Assembly (NCBI RefSeq): GCF_016894445.1
Contig: NZ_CP056775.1
Coordinates: 2,296,001 to 2,360,000, forward strand
Source of the DNA: Dyadobacter sandarakinus
GTDB taxonomy: Bacteria; Bacteroidota; Bacteroidia; Cytophagales; Spirosomataceae
Reading direction: 5' to 3'
DNA length: 64,000 nucleotides
Under the pieces are notes generated by a model. It was not told where the DNA came from. It saw only the letters and a program-made list of their open reading frames with translations, and made no database searches. A program made the position numbers and the translations under genes. Positions 24,918-34,429 of the stretch are shown piece by piece (within the stretch, counting starts at the first letter, position 1; every line of letters begins with the position of its first letter).

Positions 24918-27227
24918 ATGAATTTATTCTTTATGTCGCAATTTCCTTCTAAAATTTACATTTTAACCGCTCTGGCGGCTGCCTCCTGCAAAACCAGCAC
25001 CCCTCCCCAGCAGACTGTCCAGCAAGAAGCCGCTCCTGTTATTGAGATCGGAGCAGAAAAAATCAGTCTTGACGACTTCCAGGAATCTTACAGTAAAAAT
25101 AAGTATGCCGAAGATTCCACCCGGGTGCTCTCTCCATCGGAATATTTAAATCTTTATACGGATTTAAAGATCAAAGTGTTACAAGCGAAGCAGGATGGAA
25201 AGGACACAACTACTGATTACAGGGAAGAGATCGCATCGTACCACGATCAGCTGGCCAAAAACTTCCTGGTGGATAAAGCATTGGTTGAAAAGCTGACCGA
25301 AGAAGCTTATGACCGTCTGAAGCAGGAAGTGCGGGCCTCCCACATCCTCATTGCAGTGTCTGAAGATGCTGCGCCTGCCGATACGCTGGAAGCCTACCGG
25401 GCAGCAGTAACACTTCGCGGAAGGCTTGAAGAAGGAAGTGATTTCGGAGACATGGCCGCACGGTTTTCCAAAGATCCGGCTGCGCGCACCAATAAAGGTG
25501 ACCTGGGGTACTTCACCGCTTTCCAGACCCTCTACCCTCTTGAAAGTGCTGCGTATGCATTGCCTGTAGGCCGGGTTTCGCAGCCTGTTCGTACCCGTGC
25601 CGGCTACCACCTGATTAAAGTAACGGACAAGCGCGCCAATCGCGGAACAGTTCAGGTTGCCCATATCATGGTTCAGCTGGACACGACTGCTGCTACTGAC
25701 CAGAAAAATTCGGCGAAGACGAAAATTGATGAAGCCTACAAGCGCCTTCAGGATGGCGCTTCGTGGGAGGAAGTAGTAGATACCTACTCTGACGATCGGC
25801 AGTCCAAACGTAATAAAGGCCTTTTACCTCCTTTCGGTACAGGGCAAATGGTACCTCAGATCGAAGAAGCAGCATTTGCACTTACCCGGGTTAATGCTTA
25901 TTCCAAACCCGTGCTTACCATGTACGGCTGGCACATCGTGAGGCTGGTTGAGAAAAAATCGCTTGAACCATTTGCAGTGATGGCGCCCATGCTGCGAAAA
26001 AAGGTAGTGACCGACTCGCGTGGCAAAATGCTGGAACAGGCCGCCACAAAACGGCTCCGGGAAAAGTATACAGTTCAGGAAAATGCTGACCAATGGGCGG
26101 CAGTATCCGTGCTGGGCGACAGCTCCATTAAAACGGGTCGCTGGGACTATATGCGTGCGGTGACCAGCGACTGGTCGGCAGTATCGTTGTTCAGGATCGG
26201 GGATAAGTCTTATGATGCACGCTCTTTTCTGGATTTTGTAAAAAGAAAACAGCAGCCCAAACCTGCGGATGCGGCTCCTGCTGTAATTTTCCGACGTTAC
26301 TATCTGGACTATGTAGCCGAAAGCCTTACTGACTATGAGAAGGAACATCTTGAAGAAAACAATCCGGAATTCAGGTCGCTGATGAAGGAAATCAGGGAGG
26401 GCGTACTGCTTTCTCAGATGATGGAAGAACATGTCTGGCAGCGTTCGCTCGCAGACTCTGCGGGGCAACTCAGCCACTATGAGAAAAACAGGGACAAATA
26501 CCGTTTTCCTGAGCGTGCCAAAGGACTGGTGATCGCTGCACCGGATACACAGACCGTAAGTGCGATCCGGCGAACTCTTGCCCAGTCGCCCTACCGGCTG
26601 GAAACAAAAACGCGGGAAATTCTATTTGCACCGGGCAAAACCGAAACGGGCAAGGAGCACATGGAAGCGCTTACCGATCTGCTGATTGTATTGCAGAAAA
26701 ATCCGGAATACGTGGTGGAAGTAGCAGGGTACCGTGCAGCAGACGAACCTGAGGCCGCATCGTCAGGGAGGATCAGAAGTGTGGTTCGCTACCTGAATTC
26801 AAGGAACATACCCATTATCAGGATCATTGAGAAAGATTACGGCTCATTCCGTCAGGCATCCGACCCGGCCCGTAACCGGCGCGTGGGTTTTCAGTTTTAC
26901 AGTCCATCCAAAAGCGATGTGGAAAAGGCATATAATGCCGGCGGTGAAAATACCGTTATGATCCGCGAAGGTTATTTTTCAAAAGAAAACCCACTGGTGA
27001 GCAGATTTAAATGGCAGGCAGGTCAACAAAACGTTTCAGATGGAAGTATGGCTTATTGGGCTGATATCACAACCATCGAACCTTCCCGTTTAAAGACTTT
27101 TCAAGAAGCCCGGGGCTCGGTTGTAAACGACTACCAAAAGGAGCTGGAAAAACAATGGGTATCTGGACTTCAGAAAAAATTCCCGGTAAAAGTCAATGAG
27201 ATAGAATTGGAAAAAGTAAAGCGATAG
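24918..27227 (+). CDS. Periplasmic parvulin-type prolyl isomerase with C-terminal OmpA-like domain
   Basis: About 769 residues. A signal peptide ending LTALAAASC24 suggests a lipoprotein. A SurA-type helical region (about 40-135) is followed by a PpiC domain (about 139-235, ASHILIAVSED to GYHLIKVTD) and a second PpiC domain (about 246-345, AHIMVQLDT to GWHIVRLVE). After a helical stretch comes a segment at about residues 565-657 that reads like OmpA: REILFAPGKTETGKEHMEAL, LQKNPEYVVEVAGYRAADEP, VVRYLNSRNIPIIRIIEKDYGS, ARNRRVGFQFY, matching the peptidoglycan-binding fold including the N-R-R-V end. It likely assists outer-membrane protein folding. Start is ATG 24918 or ATG 24933. A second parvulin gene follows after 78 bp. 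Confidence 0.8.
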   Translation: MNLFFMSQFPSKIYILTALAAASCKTSTPPQQTVQQEAAPVIEIGAEKISLDDFQESYSKNKYAEDSTRVLSPSEYLNLYTDLKIKVLQAKQDGKDTTTDYREEIASYHDQLAKNFLVDKALVEKLTEEAYDRLKQEVRASHILIAVSEDAAPADTLEAYRAAVTLRGRLEEGSDFGDMAARFSKDPAARTNKGDLGYFTAFQTLYPLESAAYALPVGRVSQPVRTRAGYHLIKVTDKRANRGTVQVAHIMVQLDTTAATDQKNSAKTKIDEAYKRLQDGASWEEVVDTYSDDRQSKRNKGLLPPFGTGQMVPQIEEAAFALTRVNAYSKPVLTMYGWHIVRLVEKKSLEPFAVMAPMLRKKVVTDSRGKMLEQAATKRLREKYTVQENADQWAAVSVLGDSSIKTGRWDYMRAVTSDWSAVSLFRIGDKSYDARSFLDFVKRKQQPKPADAAPAVIFRRYYLDYVAESLTDYEKEHLEENNPEFRSLMKEIREGVLLSQMMEEHVWQRSLADSAGQLSHYEKNRDKYRFPERAKGLVIAAPDTQTVSAIRRTLAQSPYRLETKTREILFAPGKTETGKEHMEALTDLLIVLQKNPEYVVEVAGYRAADEPEAASSGRIRSVVRYLNSRNIPIIRIIEKDYGSFRQASDPARNRRVGFQFYSPSKSDVEKAYNAGGENTVMIREGYFSKENPLVSRFKWQAGQQNVSDGSMAYWADITTIEPSRLKTFQEARGSVVNDYQKELEKQWVSGLQKKFPVKVNEIELEKVKR

Positions 27228-27305
27228 ACGTATTTTAGCATTTCGTAAACCCTGCGCCACGGGCATGCGGCGCACAACCATCAGTACGGAAGAACAATTT
27301 AATTT

Positions 27306-28673
27306 ATGAACATAAAGAACTTAATAAAAGCAGCGGTTTTCATGCTGCTTATGGTGGCCTCAGGCACAAGCTTCGGACAAGGGCAGCAGGGGGTGAGTCT
27401 GGATAAAATCATCGCACGGGTCGACAACCACTTCATCCTGAAATCAGAGTTGGAAGACATGTACGCCCAATACAAGGCGGAAGGAAGAAGTGCACCGGAA
27501 AAATGCCAGCTGCTCGAATCGCTGATTATCAACAAAATGCTGCTTGCCAAAGCTGAAATAGACTCCGTAATTGTTGAAGATAAGGAAGTAGACGGCGAAC
27601 TGGATGCCAAAATGGGCTATATGATCCAGCGTTTCGGCTCGGAAAAGAACATTGTGGAGGCATATGGTAAAAGCATTGATAACCTCAAAAGCGAGCTCCG
27701 CCAGCAAGTGAAGGAGCAGAAGATTGTGGAAAAGATGCAGCGTACGATTTCAGGCAATGTCAAAATTACGCCTAATGAAGTGCGCAAGTTTTTCAACTCA
27801 ATTCCCAAAGATAGTCTGCCGTATATTCCGTCCGAAGTGGAGATCGGGCATATTGTGAAGCTGGGTACCGTAACACGCGAGCAAAAACAAAAGTTGCGCG
27901 ACCAGCTGCTTGAACTGAAACAACGTGCCGAAAAAGGTGAAGATTTTGCCACGCTGGCGCAGATCTACTCGGAAGATCTCGGCTCGGCCAAAAATGGCGG
28001 AGACCTGAACTTTGCAAAACGCGGGGCCATGGTACCCGAGTTTGAAGGTGCTGCCCTCTCATTGAAACCCGGAGAAATGTCCGATGTTATCGAATCGCAG
28101 TTTGGTTTTCACCTTATCAAGCTTGTTGAAACACGCGGAGCGGAATACCGGGCAAGGCACATCCTGCTGCGGCCCGATTACAACAAGGGCACCGATATGG
28201 GTGAGGCTGTACGATCACTGGATAGCCTTCGTGCATTGATCCAGGTGGATTCGCTTAAATTCGCAAAAGCGGCCCTCAACAACTCAGATGATAAAGAAAC
28301 TGCTGAATCCGGTGGTTTGATCATGGACCGCAGCACAGGTGTTGCCCGGCTTACGCTCGACGCCTCCATGGACCCTGCCTTGTACTTCGCGATTGATACC
28401 ATGAAGGTAGGCGATCTCAGCAAGCCGGTAGCTTACCGTACCGAGGACGGTCGTAGTGCCATGCGTATTCTCTGGTACAAAAGTAAGTCGCAGCCGCATA
28501 CTGCCAACCTGCGCGACGATTATGAAAAGCTGGCGACGATCGTGCTGAACAACAAGCGCAACCATGCATTGGAAGAGTGGTTTAAAAAAGCCCAGGGTGA
28601 TGTGTACATCAGCATTGAGCCCGAATATAAAAACTGTAAAGTACTCGGACTGGCTACCGGCGACGACAGCTGA
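27306..28673 (+). CDS. SurA-like periplasmic prolyl isomerase
   Basis: 455 residues. The signal peptide MNIKNLIKAAVFMLLMVASGTSFGQ is followed by the SurA N-terminal chaperone region (VSLDKIIARVDNHFILKSELEDMYAQYKAEG..., about 30-170), a PpiC domain (about 178-275, EIGHIVKLG to GFHLIKLVE), a second PpiC-like region (from YRARHILLRPDY) and a short C-terminal strand. The arrangement matches SurA, which escorts outer-membrane proteins across the periplasm. It follows the first parvulin gene in the same direction; the 78-bp gap holds a TGCGCC/GGCGCA hairpin (27253-27274) that could process or attenuate the mRNA. Downstream, MoxR starts after 50 bp. Confidence 0.88.
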   Translation: MNIKNLIKAAVFMLLMVASGTSFGQGQQGVSLDKIIARVDNHFILKSELEDMYAQYKAEGRSAPEKCQLLESLIINKMLLAKAEIDSVIVEDKEVDGELDAKMGYMIQRFGSEKNIVEAYGKSIDNLKSELRQQVKEQKIVEKMQRTISGNVKITPNEVRKFFNSIPKDSLPYIPSEVEIGHIVKLGTVTREQKQKLRDQLLELKQRAEKGEDFATLAQIYSEDLGSAKNGGDLNFAKRGAMVPEFEGAALSLKPGEMSDVIESQFGFHLIKLVETRGAEYRARHILLRPDYNKGTDMGEAVRSLDSLRALIQVDSLKFAKAALNNSDDKETAESGGLIMDRSTGVARLTLDASMDPALYFAIDTMKVGDLSKPVAYRTEDGRSAMRILWYKSKSQPHTANLRDDYEKLATIVLNNKRNHALEEWFKKAQGDVYISIEPEYKNCKVLGLATGDDS

Positions 28674-28722
28674 TACCATCCGTAGCGTTGCTGAATCAAA
28701 CTGAAATCTAAACCTGCAAATT

Positions 28723-29685
28723 GTGAAGTATTCATCGGATGTTGAAGCCGCCGAGGCTATAAAGGTTGCCTATGAAAAGATTAGGAAAGAAATCGGGAAT
28801 GTGATCATAGGCCAGGACGAGGTTGTGAAAAGGCTGCTTACCGCCATTTTCTGTCAGGGTCACTGCCTGCTGGTAGGTGTGCCGGGATTGGCAAAGACAT
28901 TGCTCATTCAAACCATTGCTTCCTCCCTCGATCTCGACTTCAACCGGATACAGTTCACGCCCGACCTGATGCCTTCGGACATACTAGGGTCTGAAACGTT
29001 GGATCAAAACCGCAATTTCAAGTTTATCAAGGGGCCGATTTTTGCCAATATCATCCTTGCAGATGAGGTAAACCGGACACCTCCCAAAACACAATCGGCC
29101 CTGCTGGAAGCCATGCAGGAGTATTCGGTAACCATCGCTGGTGCCAAGCATTCTTTGGGAAGACCATTTTTTGTACTTGCTACGCAAAATCCGATCGAGC
29201 AGGAAGGAACCTACCCGCTTCCGGAAGCTCAGCTCGACCGGTTTATGTTCATGATCCAGCTCGACTACCCTTCCTACAACGAAGAAGTCAGCATTGTAAA
29301 AAACACTACTTCAGACGTAAGGTACGAGGTGCAGAAAGTGATTACTGCCGAGGAAATCACCGACTTCCAGCATCTCGTAAGACGTGTTCCTGTGACGGAC
29401 CATGTGATCGAATATGCGGTAAAGCTGGTGCATAAAACCCGGCCTTCCACGAGCCTGGCCGTGAAGGAAACGAATGATTATCTGGAATGGGGAGCAGGAC
29501 CCCGTGCATCTCAGGCCCTGATTCTGGCGGCTAAATGTAATGCATTACTCTCCGGCAAGTACTCTCCCGACATTGAGGACGTAAAAGCCGTGGCACTTCC
29601 GGTACTGCGTCACCGAATCATCCGGAACTTCAAGGCAGAAGCAGAGGGCATTTCAGTAGACGACATTATCGGAAGGCTGCTTTAA
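28723..29685 (+). CDS. MoxR-family AAA+ ATPase
   Basis: 320 residues. Walker A is GVPGLAKT near residue 52, Walker B ILADEVNRTPPKTQSALLEAM, and the sensor/finger regions include FVLATQNPIEQEGTYPLPEAQLDRF. The C-terminal lid ends VKAVALPVLRHRIIRNF, typical for MoxR. MoxR proteins act as chaperones or assembly factors and are usually followed by DUF58 and VWA-domain genes; here the next gene is an aldehyde dehydrogenase and those partners are missing. GTG 28723 is the start. The gene may be read with the two parvulin genes, linking it to envelope protein quality control (inference). A hairpin terminator follows. Confidence 0.92.
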   Translation: MKYSSDVEAAEAIKVAYEKIRKEIGNVIIGQDEVVKRLLTAIFCQGHCLLVGVPGLAKTLLIQTIASSLDLDFNRIQFTPDLMPSDILGSETLDQNRNFKFIKGPIFANIILADEVNRTPPKTQSALLEAMQEYSVTIAGAKHSLGRPFFVLATQNPIEQEGTYPLPEAQLDRFMFMIQLDYPSYNEEVSIVKNTTSDVRYEVQKVITAEEITDFQHLVRRVPVTDHVIEYAVKLVHKTRPSTSLAVKETNDYLEWGAGPRASQALILAAKCNALLSGKYSPDIEDVKAVALPVLRHRIIRNFKAEAEGISVDDIIGRLL

Positions 29686-29707
29686 TACATAAAAAGGTTG
29701 TATTTGT

Positions 29708-29750
29708 AAAAGTTTGTGTCAGCATAGCGATGGCACAAACTTTTGTCTTT
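29708..29750 (+). terminator. Terminator after the MoxR gene
   Basis: A stem AAAAGTTTGTG/CACAAACTTTT (29708-29718 with 29734-29744) extendable by a G-T wobble and two pairs, then GTCTTTTA. It ends 30 nt before the next ATG, so it could also act as an attenuator of that gene. Confidence 0.65.
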
Positions 29751-29775
29751 TATACATATCAAAAAGAATGCTGAC

Positions 29776-31362
29776 ATGAACATACAAGGTAAAAACTACA
29801 TAGGAAATACGCTGGCTGCATCCGGTGACCGTACATTTCAGGCTTATGTCCCTGCCCGGGATACATACCTGCCGGAAACATTCCATTGTGCAACGCAGGA
29901 GGAAGTACAAACCACCATGCAACTTGCCGAAAAGGCTTCCGGAGCTTATGCAGCAACAACGTCACGGGACCGGGCTGCTTTTCTCCGGGCTATTACGGAA
30001 GAAATCCTTACAATCGGCGATGTGCTGCTCGAACGCGCAAGCCTGGAAACGGGGTTACCCATAGCACGCCTTGAAGGCGAGCGCGCGCGTACCATCAACC
30101 AGCTGACGCAGTTTGCCGAACTTTTGGAAGAAGGATCCTGGGTGAGGGCATCCATTGATACGGCCGATCCGCAGCGAACACCGCCCAAGCCCGACTTGCG
30201 CAAGATGCTTATTCCAATCGGACCGGTGGTTGTTTTCGGTTCCAGTAACTTTCCATTTGCATATTCCGTCGCGGGAGTTGATACGGGTCCGGCACTCGCG
30301 GCAGGTAATCCGGTGATTGTAAAAGCGCATGCGGCCCACCCGGGCGTAAGCGACCTGGTGGCTCAGGCTGTAATACGTGCCGCGCAGAAAACCGGCATGC
30401 CGGAAGGTGTTTTCTCTATGCTGTATGATGATGGGTTTGAGGTAGGCAGCGCACTTGTTAAACATCCCGCAACCAGGGCAGTAGGCTTCACGGGATCATA
30501 TCACGGCGGGATGGCCCTGTACAAACTGGTTCAGGAGCGTGAAGAACCTATCCCGGTGTATGCCGAAATGGGAAGTGTAAATCCGGTTGTGATCCTTCCG
30601 GAGTCGCTGAAAAATGACCCGGAAGGTCTTGCCCGGACACTTGCTGCCTCTGTAACGCTGGGTGCGGGACAATTTTGTACCAATCCGGGACTTGTGTTTG
30701 TTACCCGCACGGCGGGCTTTGAGGCGTTTATACAGGCTTATGAAAATGCATTTGCAGCAGTTTCCCCTGCTACGATGCTGACTGCCGGTATTTGCAAAAA
30801 TTATTACAAGCTCAGGAACGAGATATTTGATCAGTCGGAAGTGGAACAACTGGCTCTTTCAGAAGTCGCTGAAACCCTGAAAAACCAGGCCCAGACTTCG
30901 GTAGCCCAGGTGCCGGCTGCTGCATTCATTACCAATCCAAGGTTACGTGAAGAAGTATTTGGTCCCTTTTCACTGCTGGTTGTTTGTGAAAATACCAGCG
31001 AGTTGCTGGAAGCAATCCAGGTTGTCAAAGGTCAGCTGACAACCTCGCTGATAGCCACGGAAGAGGAAGCAGCCTCCTACCCTGCCATCGTACGTCATTT
31101 GAGCCGCATTTCGGGCCGGTTTATCATGAATGGCGTTCCTACCGGTGTGGAGGTCTGTGCATCCATGCACCACGGAGGACCTTTCCCGGCTACCAATGAT
31201 CCCAAGTTCACGTCCGTGGGCGTTGACTCTATTCTCCGGTTTGTACGACCGCAAACGTACCAGGGGTGGCCCGACAGCCTCTTGCCACCCGAGCTGCAAA
31301 ATTCAAATCCCCAGCGCATTCACCGGTTCGTGAATAATGCATGGAGCTCGGAAGCGATTTAA
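29776..31362 (+). CDS. Alpha-ketoglutaric semialdehyde dehydrogenase (2,5-dioxovalerate dehydrogenase)
   Basis: 528 residues, an aldehyde dehydrogenase of the KGSADH branch, which oxidises 2,5-dioxovalerate to 2-oxoglutarate with NADP in pentose, glucarate or hydroxyproline breakdown. Motifs: the NADP-binding GPVVVFGSSNFPFAYSVAG, the general-base glutamate in AEMGSVNPVV, and the catalytic cysteine in GAGQFCTNPGL. The extended C-terminal QTYQGWPDSLLPPELQ is typical for this branch. I chose ATG 29776; the frame runs up to a TTG inside the terminator. No sugar-acid genes are adjacent. It overlaps truA by 4 bp, tail to tail. Confidence 0.9.
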   Translation: MNIQGKNYIGNTLAASGDRTFQAYVPARDTYLPETFHCATQEEVQTTMQLAEKASGAYAATTSRDRAAFLRAITEEILTIGDVLLERASLETGLPIARLEGERARTINQLTQFAELLEEGSWVRASIDTADPQRTPPKPDLRKMLIPIGPVVVFGSSNFPFAYSVAGVDTGPALAAGNPVIVKAHAAHPGVSDLVAQAVIRAAQKTGMPEGVFSMLYDDGFEVGSALVKHPATRAVGFTGSYHGGMALYKLVQEREEPIPVYAEMGSVNPVVILPESLKNDPEGLARTLAASVTLGAGQFCTNPGLVFVTRTAGFEAFIQAYENAFAAVSPATMLTAGICKNYYKLRNEIFDQSEVEQLALSEVAETLKNQAQTSVAQVPAAAFITNPRLREEVFGPFSLLVVCENTSELLEAIQVVKGQLTTSLIATEEEAASYPAIVRHLSRISGRFIMNGVPTGVEVCASMHHGGPFPATNDPKFTSVGVDSILRFVRPQTYQGWPDSLLPPELQNSNPQRIHRFVNNAWSSEAI

Positions 31363-32114
31363 TTTACAGGTAAAAACAGATCGTCAGGATAAGCAACTTC
31401 CACGAGAAAGAGACCTTCGGCCGGGGCTTGTGCCCCGGCTTTTTTCCGGTTTTTAGACAGGATTATTTCCTCAAATTCCGCCACACTACGCTTCCCTCTG
31501 CCAATGTCGAGCATGGTACCTACCAGTGCCCGCACCATGCCTCTCAGAAAACGATTGGCACGCACCCTAAAAATCAGCATATTACCTGCCTCCGTCCATT
31601 CGGCTTCCGAAATGGTACACCTGAAATTGTTGACGTTGGTATGGACCTTACTAAAGCTTTCAAAATCCGTGTGCATGAGCAGCACGGCCGCTGCTTCGTT
31701 CATGCGCTTTACGTCCAATCCAGGACGCATAAAACAGGCCTGATCTTTTAAAAAAGGGTTTTTAACGAAACTGATGCGGTACTCGTACATTCGGGAGGTA
31801 GCTGCAAACCGGCTGTTAACATCATCTCCTACCGGCAGAATATTGGCAACTGCAATATCAAAAGGCAAGAGGCTGTTGAGCTTGTACACCAGCTGATCAG
31901 GATCACTGACCTCATTGGGAAGATCAAAATGGGCAAACTGCTGGGTTGCATGGACGCCGGTATCCGTCCGGCTGCTGCCTGTAACTTCCACTTCCTGCCT
32001 CAGTATCTTTTGCAACGCACCTTCCAGCACTTCCTGGATCCCGAGTGCATTGTTCTGCCTCTGCCAACCATTGTACGCAGTACCTTTATAGCTGAATTCA
32101 ATAAAATAGCGCAT
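31359..32114 (-). CDS. truA: tRNA pseudouridine(38-40) synthase
   Basis: 251 residues. It isomerises uridines 38, 39 and 40 in the tRNA anticodon stem. The catalytic aspartate lies in SSRTDTGVHATQQFAHF; other TruA motifs include YKGTAYNGWQRQ at the N terminus and RANRFLRGMVRALVGTMLDIGRG, the conserved RFLRxMVR motif. ATG 32114 is the start. On the minus strand TAATTTTG (32126-32119) is an exact -7 match, but it is so close to the ATG that the transcript would be nearly leaderless. It is divergent from glnS. Confidence 0.95.
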   Translation of the reverse strand: MRYFIEFSYKGTAYNGWQRQNNALGIQEVLEGALQKILRQEVEVTGSSRTDTGVHATQQFAHFDLPNEVSDPDQLVYKLNSLLPFDIAVANILPVGDDVNSRFAATSRMYEYRISFVKNPFLKDQACFMRPGLDVKRMNEAAAVLLMHTDFESFSKVHTNVNNFRCTISEAEWTEAGNMLIFRVRANRFLRGMVRALVGTMLDIGRGKRSVAEFEEIILSKNRKKAGAQAPAEGLFLVEVAYPDDLFLPVN

Positions 32115-32162
32115 GCGACAAAATTAAGCAAACAGCCTGGATTTCTGTTTTGGAGCAGCAGA

Positions 32163-32194
32163 TTGCAGATTTATGGGGAAGAAGATTAACTTTG
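32163..32194 (+). promoter_or_regulatory. Promoter of glnS, fixing its start at 32218
   Basis: TTG (32163-32165), 21 nt, TAACTTTG (32187-32194), an exact -7 match. Transcription would begin near 32201, downstream of the ATG at 32173 and 17 nt before the ATG at 32218. Confidence 0.52.
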
Positions 32195-32217
32195 AATTTG
32201 GAAATTATTCAGCTGGT

Positions 32218-33891
32218 ATGATTACGGACGAGAAAAAAGAAGAGAAGAGCCTCAATTTTCTTGAGGAGATAGTGGAGGCGGATTTGCAATCAGGTAAATA
32301 CACACAGATCGTTACACGATTTCCACCCGAACCCAATGGCTATCTGCATATCGGCCATGCATCGAGCATATGTCTCAATTTCGGGCTGACCAACAAATTT
32401 CCGGGCTACACGAATCTTCGTTTTGACGATACCAATCCTGTCACTGAAGATACTGAGTATGTGGAGAGTATCAAGAACGATATCAAGTGGCTTGGCTTTG
32501 AATGGAAGCACGAGCTTTTTGCGTCTGACTACTTTGATACTTTGTACCAGTATGCAGTAAAGCTGATTTCGGAAGGCCTGGCATATGTAGACGATTCCAC
32601 TTCGGAAGAAATTGCGGCGCTTAAAGGTACACCGACCGAACCCGGACAAGACAGCCCCTACCGCGACCGCAGTGTGGACGAAAACCTTGCCCTTTTTGAA
32701 AAAATGAAAAGTGGCGAATTCCCGGACGGCAGCCGTACGCTCCGTGCAAAGATTGATATGGGCCACATGAACATGCTCATGCGCGACCCTATTCTGTACC
32801 GGATCAAGCATGCGCATCATCACCGGACCGGGAATAAATGGTGCATTTACCCGATGTATGATTTTGCACACGGTCAGAGTGACTCCATTGAAACAGTGAC
32901 CCACTCCATCTGCACCCTTGAATTTGCACCTCACCGCGAGTTGTACGACTGGCTGATCGCAAAACTCGGCATATACCCTTCCCATCAATATGAATTTGCC
33001 CGGCGCAACCTGAATTACACAGTGACCAGCAAACGAAAACTGCTGCAACTGGTGCAGGAAGGACACGTGGCAGGCTGGGATGATCCGCGTATGCCGACAA
33101 TCAGCGGACTCAGGCGCCGGGGCTACACACCGGAAAGCATCCGCGATTTCTGTGACCGCATCGGTGTCGCCAAACGCGAGAATATGATTGACGTGGGTCT
33201 GCTCGAATTTTGCGTGCGCGAGGATCTGAACAAGAAAGCATTGCGGCGCATGGCTGTCATGGACCCGCTCAAAGTGATCATAACGAACTTTCCGGAAGGT
33301 GAAACGGAAATCTGCCACACAGAAAATAATCCGGAAGATGTTTCGGCAGGGGTACGGGAAATACCGTTTAGCCGGGAAATCCTGATTGAGAAAGAAGACT
33401 TCATGGAAGTGCCGTCCAAGAAATACTTTCGGCTGGCACCCGGTAAAATGGTGCGGCTGAAAGGTGCCTACATCATCCAATGCAATGATTTTGTAAAAGG
33501 TGAAAACGGTGAAATTACGGAGGTGCATTGCACGTACCTTGAAAACAGCAAGAGCGGACATGATACGACGGGCATCAATGTAAAGGGAACCCTGCACTGG
33601 GTATCGGCCCGGCATGCGATCCCGGTCGAGATCAGGCTGTACGACCGCTTGTTCTCAGTGGAGGACGTATCTTCTGAAGAGGGCGATTTTAAAAGCTTTA
33701 TCAATCCGGATTCGCTCCATGTGATTACGGGATTTGGCGAGCCGGCCCTTTCCGAGGCAAAACCGGGGGAAGCATTCCAGTTTTTACGCAAAGGCTACTT
33801 TGCTCCCGATCCCGATGGAAGCGCTGAAAAGCCTGTTTTTAACCGGACTGTTACACTCAGGGATACCTGGGCGAAAGTTGCAGGCAACTGA
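32218..33891 (+). CDS. glnS: Glutaminyl-tRNA synthetase
   Basis: 557 residues from ATG 32218 ([18 protein letters not shown]), close to the 554 of E. coli. It charges tRNA(Gln). Class I motifs are [16 protein letters not shown] (HIGH) and YTVTSKRKL (the KMSKS equivalent, V-x-S-K-R). The [13 protein letters not shown] segment distinguishes GlnRS from GluRS. An upstream in-frame ATG at 32173 would add 15 residues, but an excellent -7 box lies inside that stretch, so I take 32218. The protein is complete with its C-terminal anticodon-binding beta-barrels. A terminator follows 16 bp after the stop. Confidence 0.96.
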   Translation: MITDEKKEEKSLNFLEEIVEADLQSGKYTQIVTRFPPEPNGYLHIGHASSICLNFGLTNKFPGYTNLRFDDTNPVTEDTEYVESIKNDIKWLGFEWKHELFASDYFDTLYQYAVKLISEGLAYVDDSTSEEIAALKGTPTEPGQDSPYRDRSVDENLALFEKMKSGEFPDGSRTLRAKIDMGHMNMLMRDPILYRIKHAHHHRTGNKWCIYPMYDFAHGQSDSIETVTHSICTLEFAPHRELYDWLIAKLGIYPSHQYEFARRNLNYTVTSKRKLLQLVQEGHVAGWDDPRMPTISGLRRRGYTPESIRDFCDRIGVAKRENMIDVGLLEFCVREDLNKKALRRMAVMDPLKVIITNFPEGETEICHTENNPEDVSAGVREIPFSREILIEKEDFMEVPSKKYFRLAPGKMVRLKGAYIIQCNDFVKGENGEITEVHCTYLENSKSGHDTTGINVKGTLHWVSARHAIPVEIRLYDRLFSVEDVSSEEGDFKSFINPDSLHVITGFGEPALSEAKPGEAFQFLRKGYFAPDPDGSAEKPVFNRTVTLRDTWAKVAGN

Positions 33892-33906
33892 TCATCTGAC
33901 CAAATC

Positions 33907-33936
33907 AAGCCGGCTGCCATGCAGACCGGCTTTTTT
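33907..33936 (+). terminator. Terminator of glnS
   Basis: AAGCCGG/CCGGCTT (33907-33913 with 33926-33932) with an inner CTGC-CAT-GCAG stem and one bulged A, then a run of T. Confidence 0.85.
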
Positions 33937-33968
33937 AATGCTTAAATTAGATTACTTTTAAATAAATG

Positions 33969-33999
33969 TTGGTTCACCGGGGCTTCGGAGTTATATTTG
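33969..33999 (+). promoter_or_regulatory. Strong Bacteroidota promoter before the gene at 34035
   Basis: TTG (33969-33971), 20 nt, TATATTTG (33992-33999), an exact match to TAnnTTTG. Predicted leader about 29 nt. Confidence 0.55.
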
Positions 34000-34034
34000 T
34001 GCAACATATTCCACGGTCCTAATTAGTTGCTTCA

Positions 34035-34382
34035 GTGAATACCTCGAACGAATTGTTCAGTACCTCCAAAGGTCAAAGCTTTCAGTGCGATCTGACTTCC
34101 AGGGTGATTATCCAGTTTGGAGAGATGGACATCCGGCTGAAAATCAAGGACTTTCTTAGCTTCCGCAGGTTTATCAACAACATCGACATTCAAAGCAGGC
34201 TGTTTGATCTTTCCGACGAGTCGGATTATGAGTTCCTCGAAGCGCCTCAACTTAATATCTGCCGCAGGTTTACATTATGTGAATTGATCCAACTGAGGGA
34301 TTTACTCAACGGAACACAGTTCGCCATCGAACTCAACAGCCTTCTCCACCAACTTGCTTTCTGCCCCGCAGAATTAGTCTAA
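34035..34382 (+). CDS. Small protein of unknown function
   Basis: 115 residues starting at GTG 34035. I do not recognise the family. The sequence has no signal peptide or membrane helix, three cysteines (C19, C75, C81) and alternating strand-like and helical segments: FQCDLTSRVIIQFGEMDIRLKIKDFLSFRRFINNIDI, then FLEAPQLNICRRFTLCELIQLRDLLNGTQFAIELNSLL. It is likely cytoplasmic. A well-formed promoter 30 nt upstream and a separate promoter for the ferritin downstream argue that it is a real, independently expressed gene. The 111 bp to ferritin make co-regulation possible. Confidence 0.6.
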   Translation: MNTSNELFSTSKGQSFQCDLTSRVIIQFGEMDIRLKIKDFLSFRRFINNIDIQSRLFDLSDESDYEFLEAPQLNICRRFTLCELIQLRDLLNGTQFAIELNSLLHQLAFCPAELV

Positions 34383-34429
34383 ATAGCTCATTCAGATCAT
34401 ATTAGACCAATTCCAAATTTCTTTGCAAG

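Noticed and set aside
29708..29744. The 11-bp inverted repeat AAAAGTTTGTG/CACAAACTTTT as a regulator site
   Set aside because: Its position 22 bp after the MoxR stop and the T-rich tail are better explained by a terminator; I kept only an attenuator possibility.
32290..33615. A 441-codon minus-strand open frame opposite glnS
   Set aside because: The plus-strand frame is an intact GlnRS with both signature motifs; the antisense translation is His/Phe-rich with no recognisable fold.
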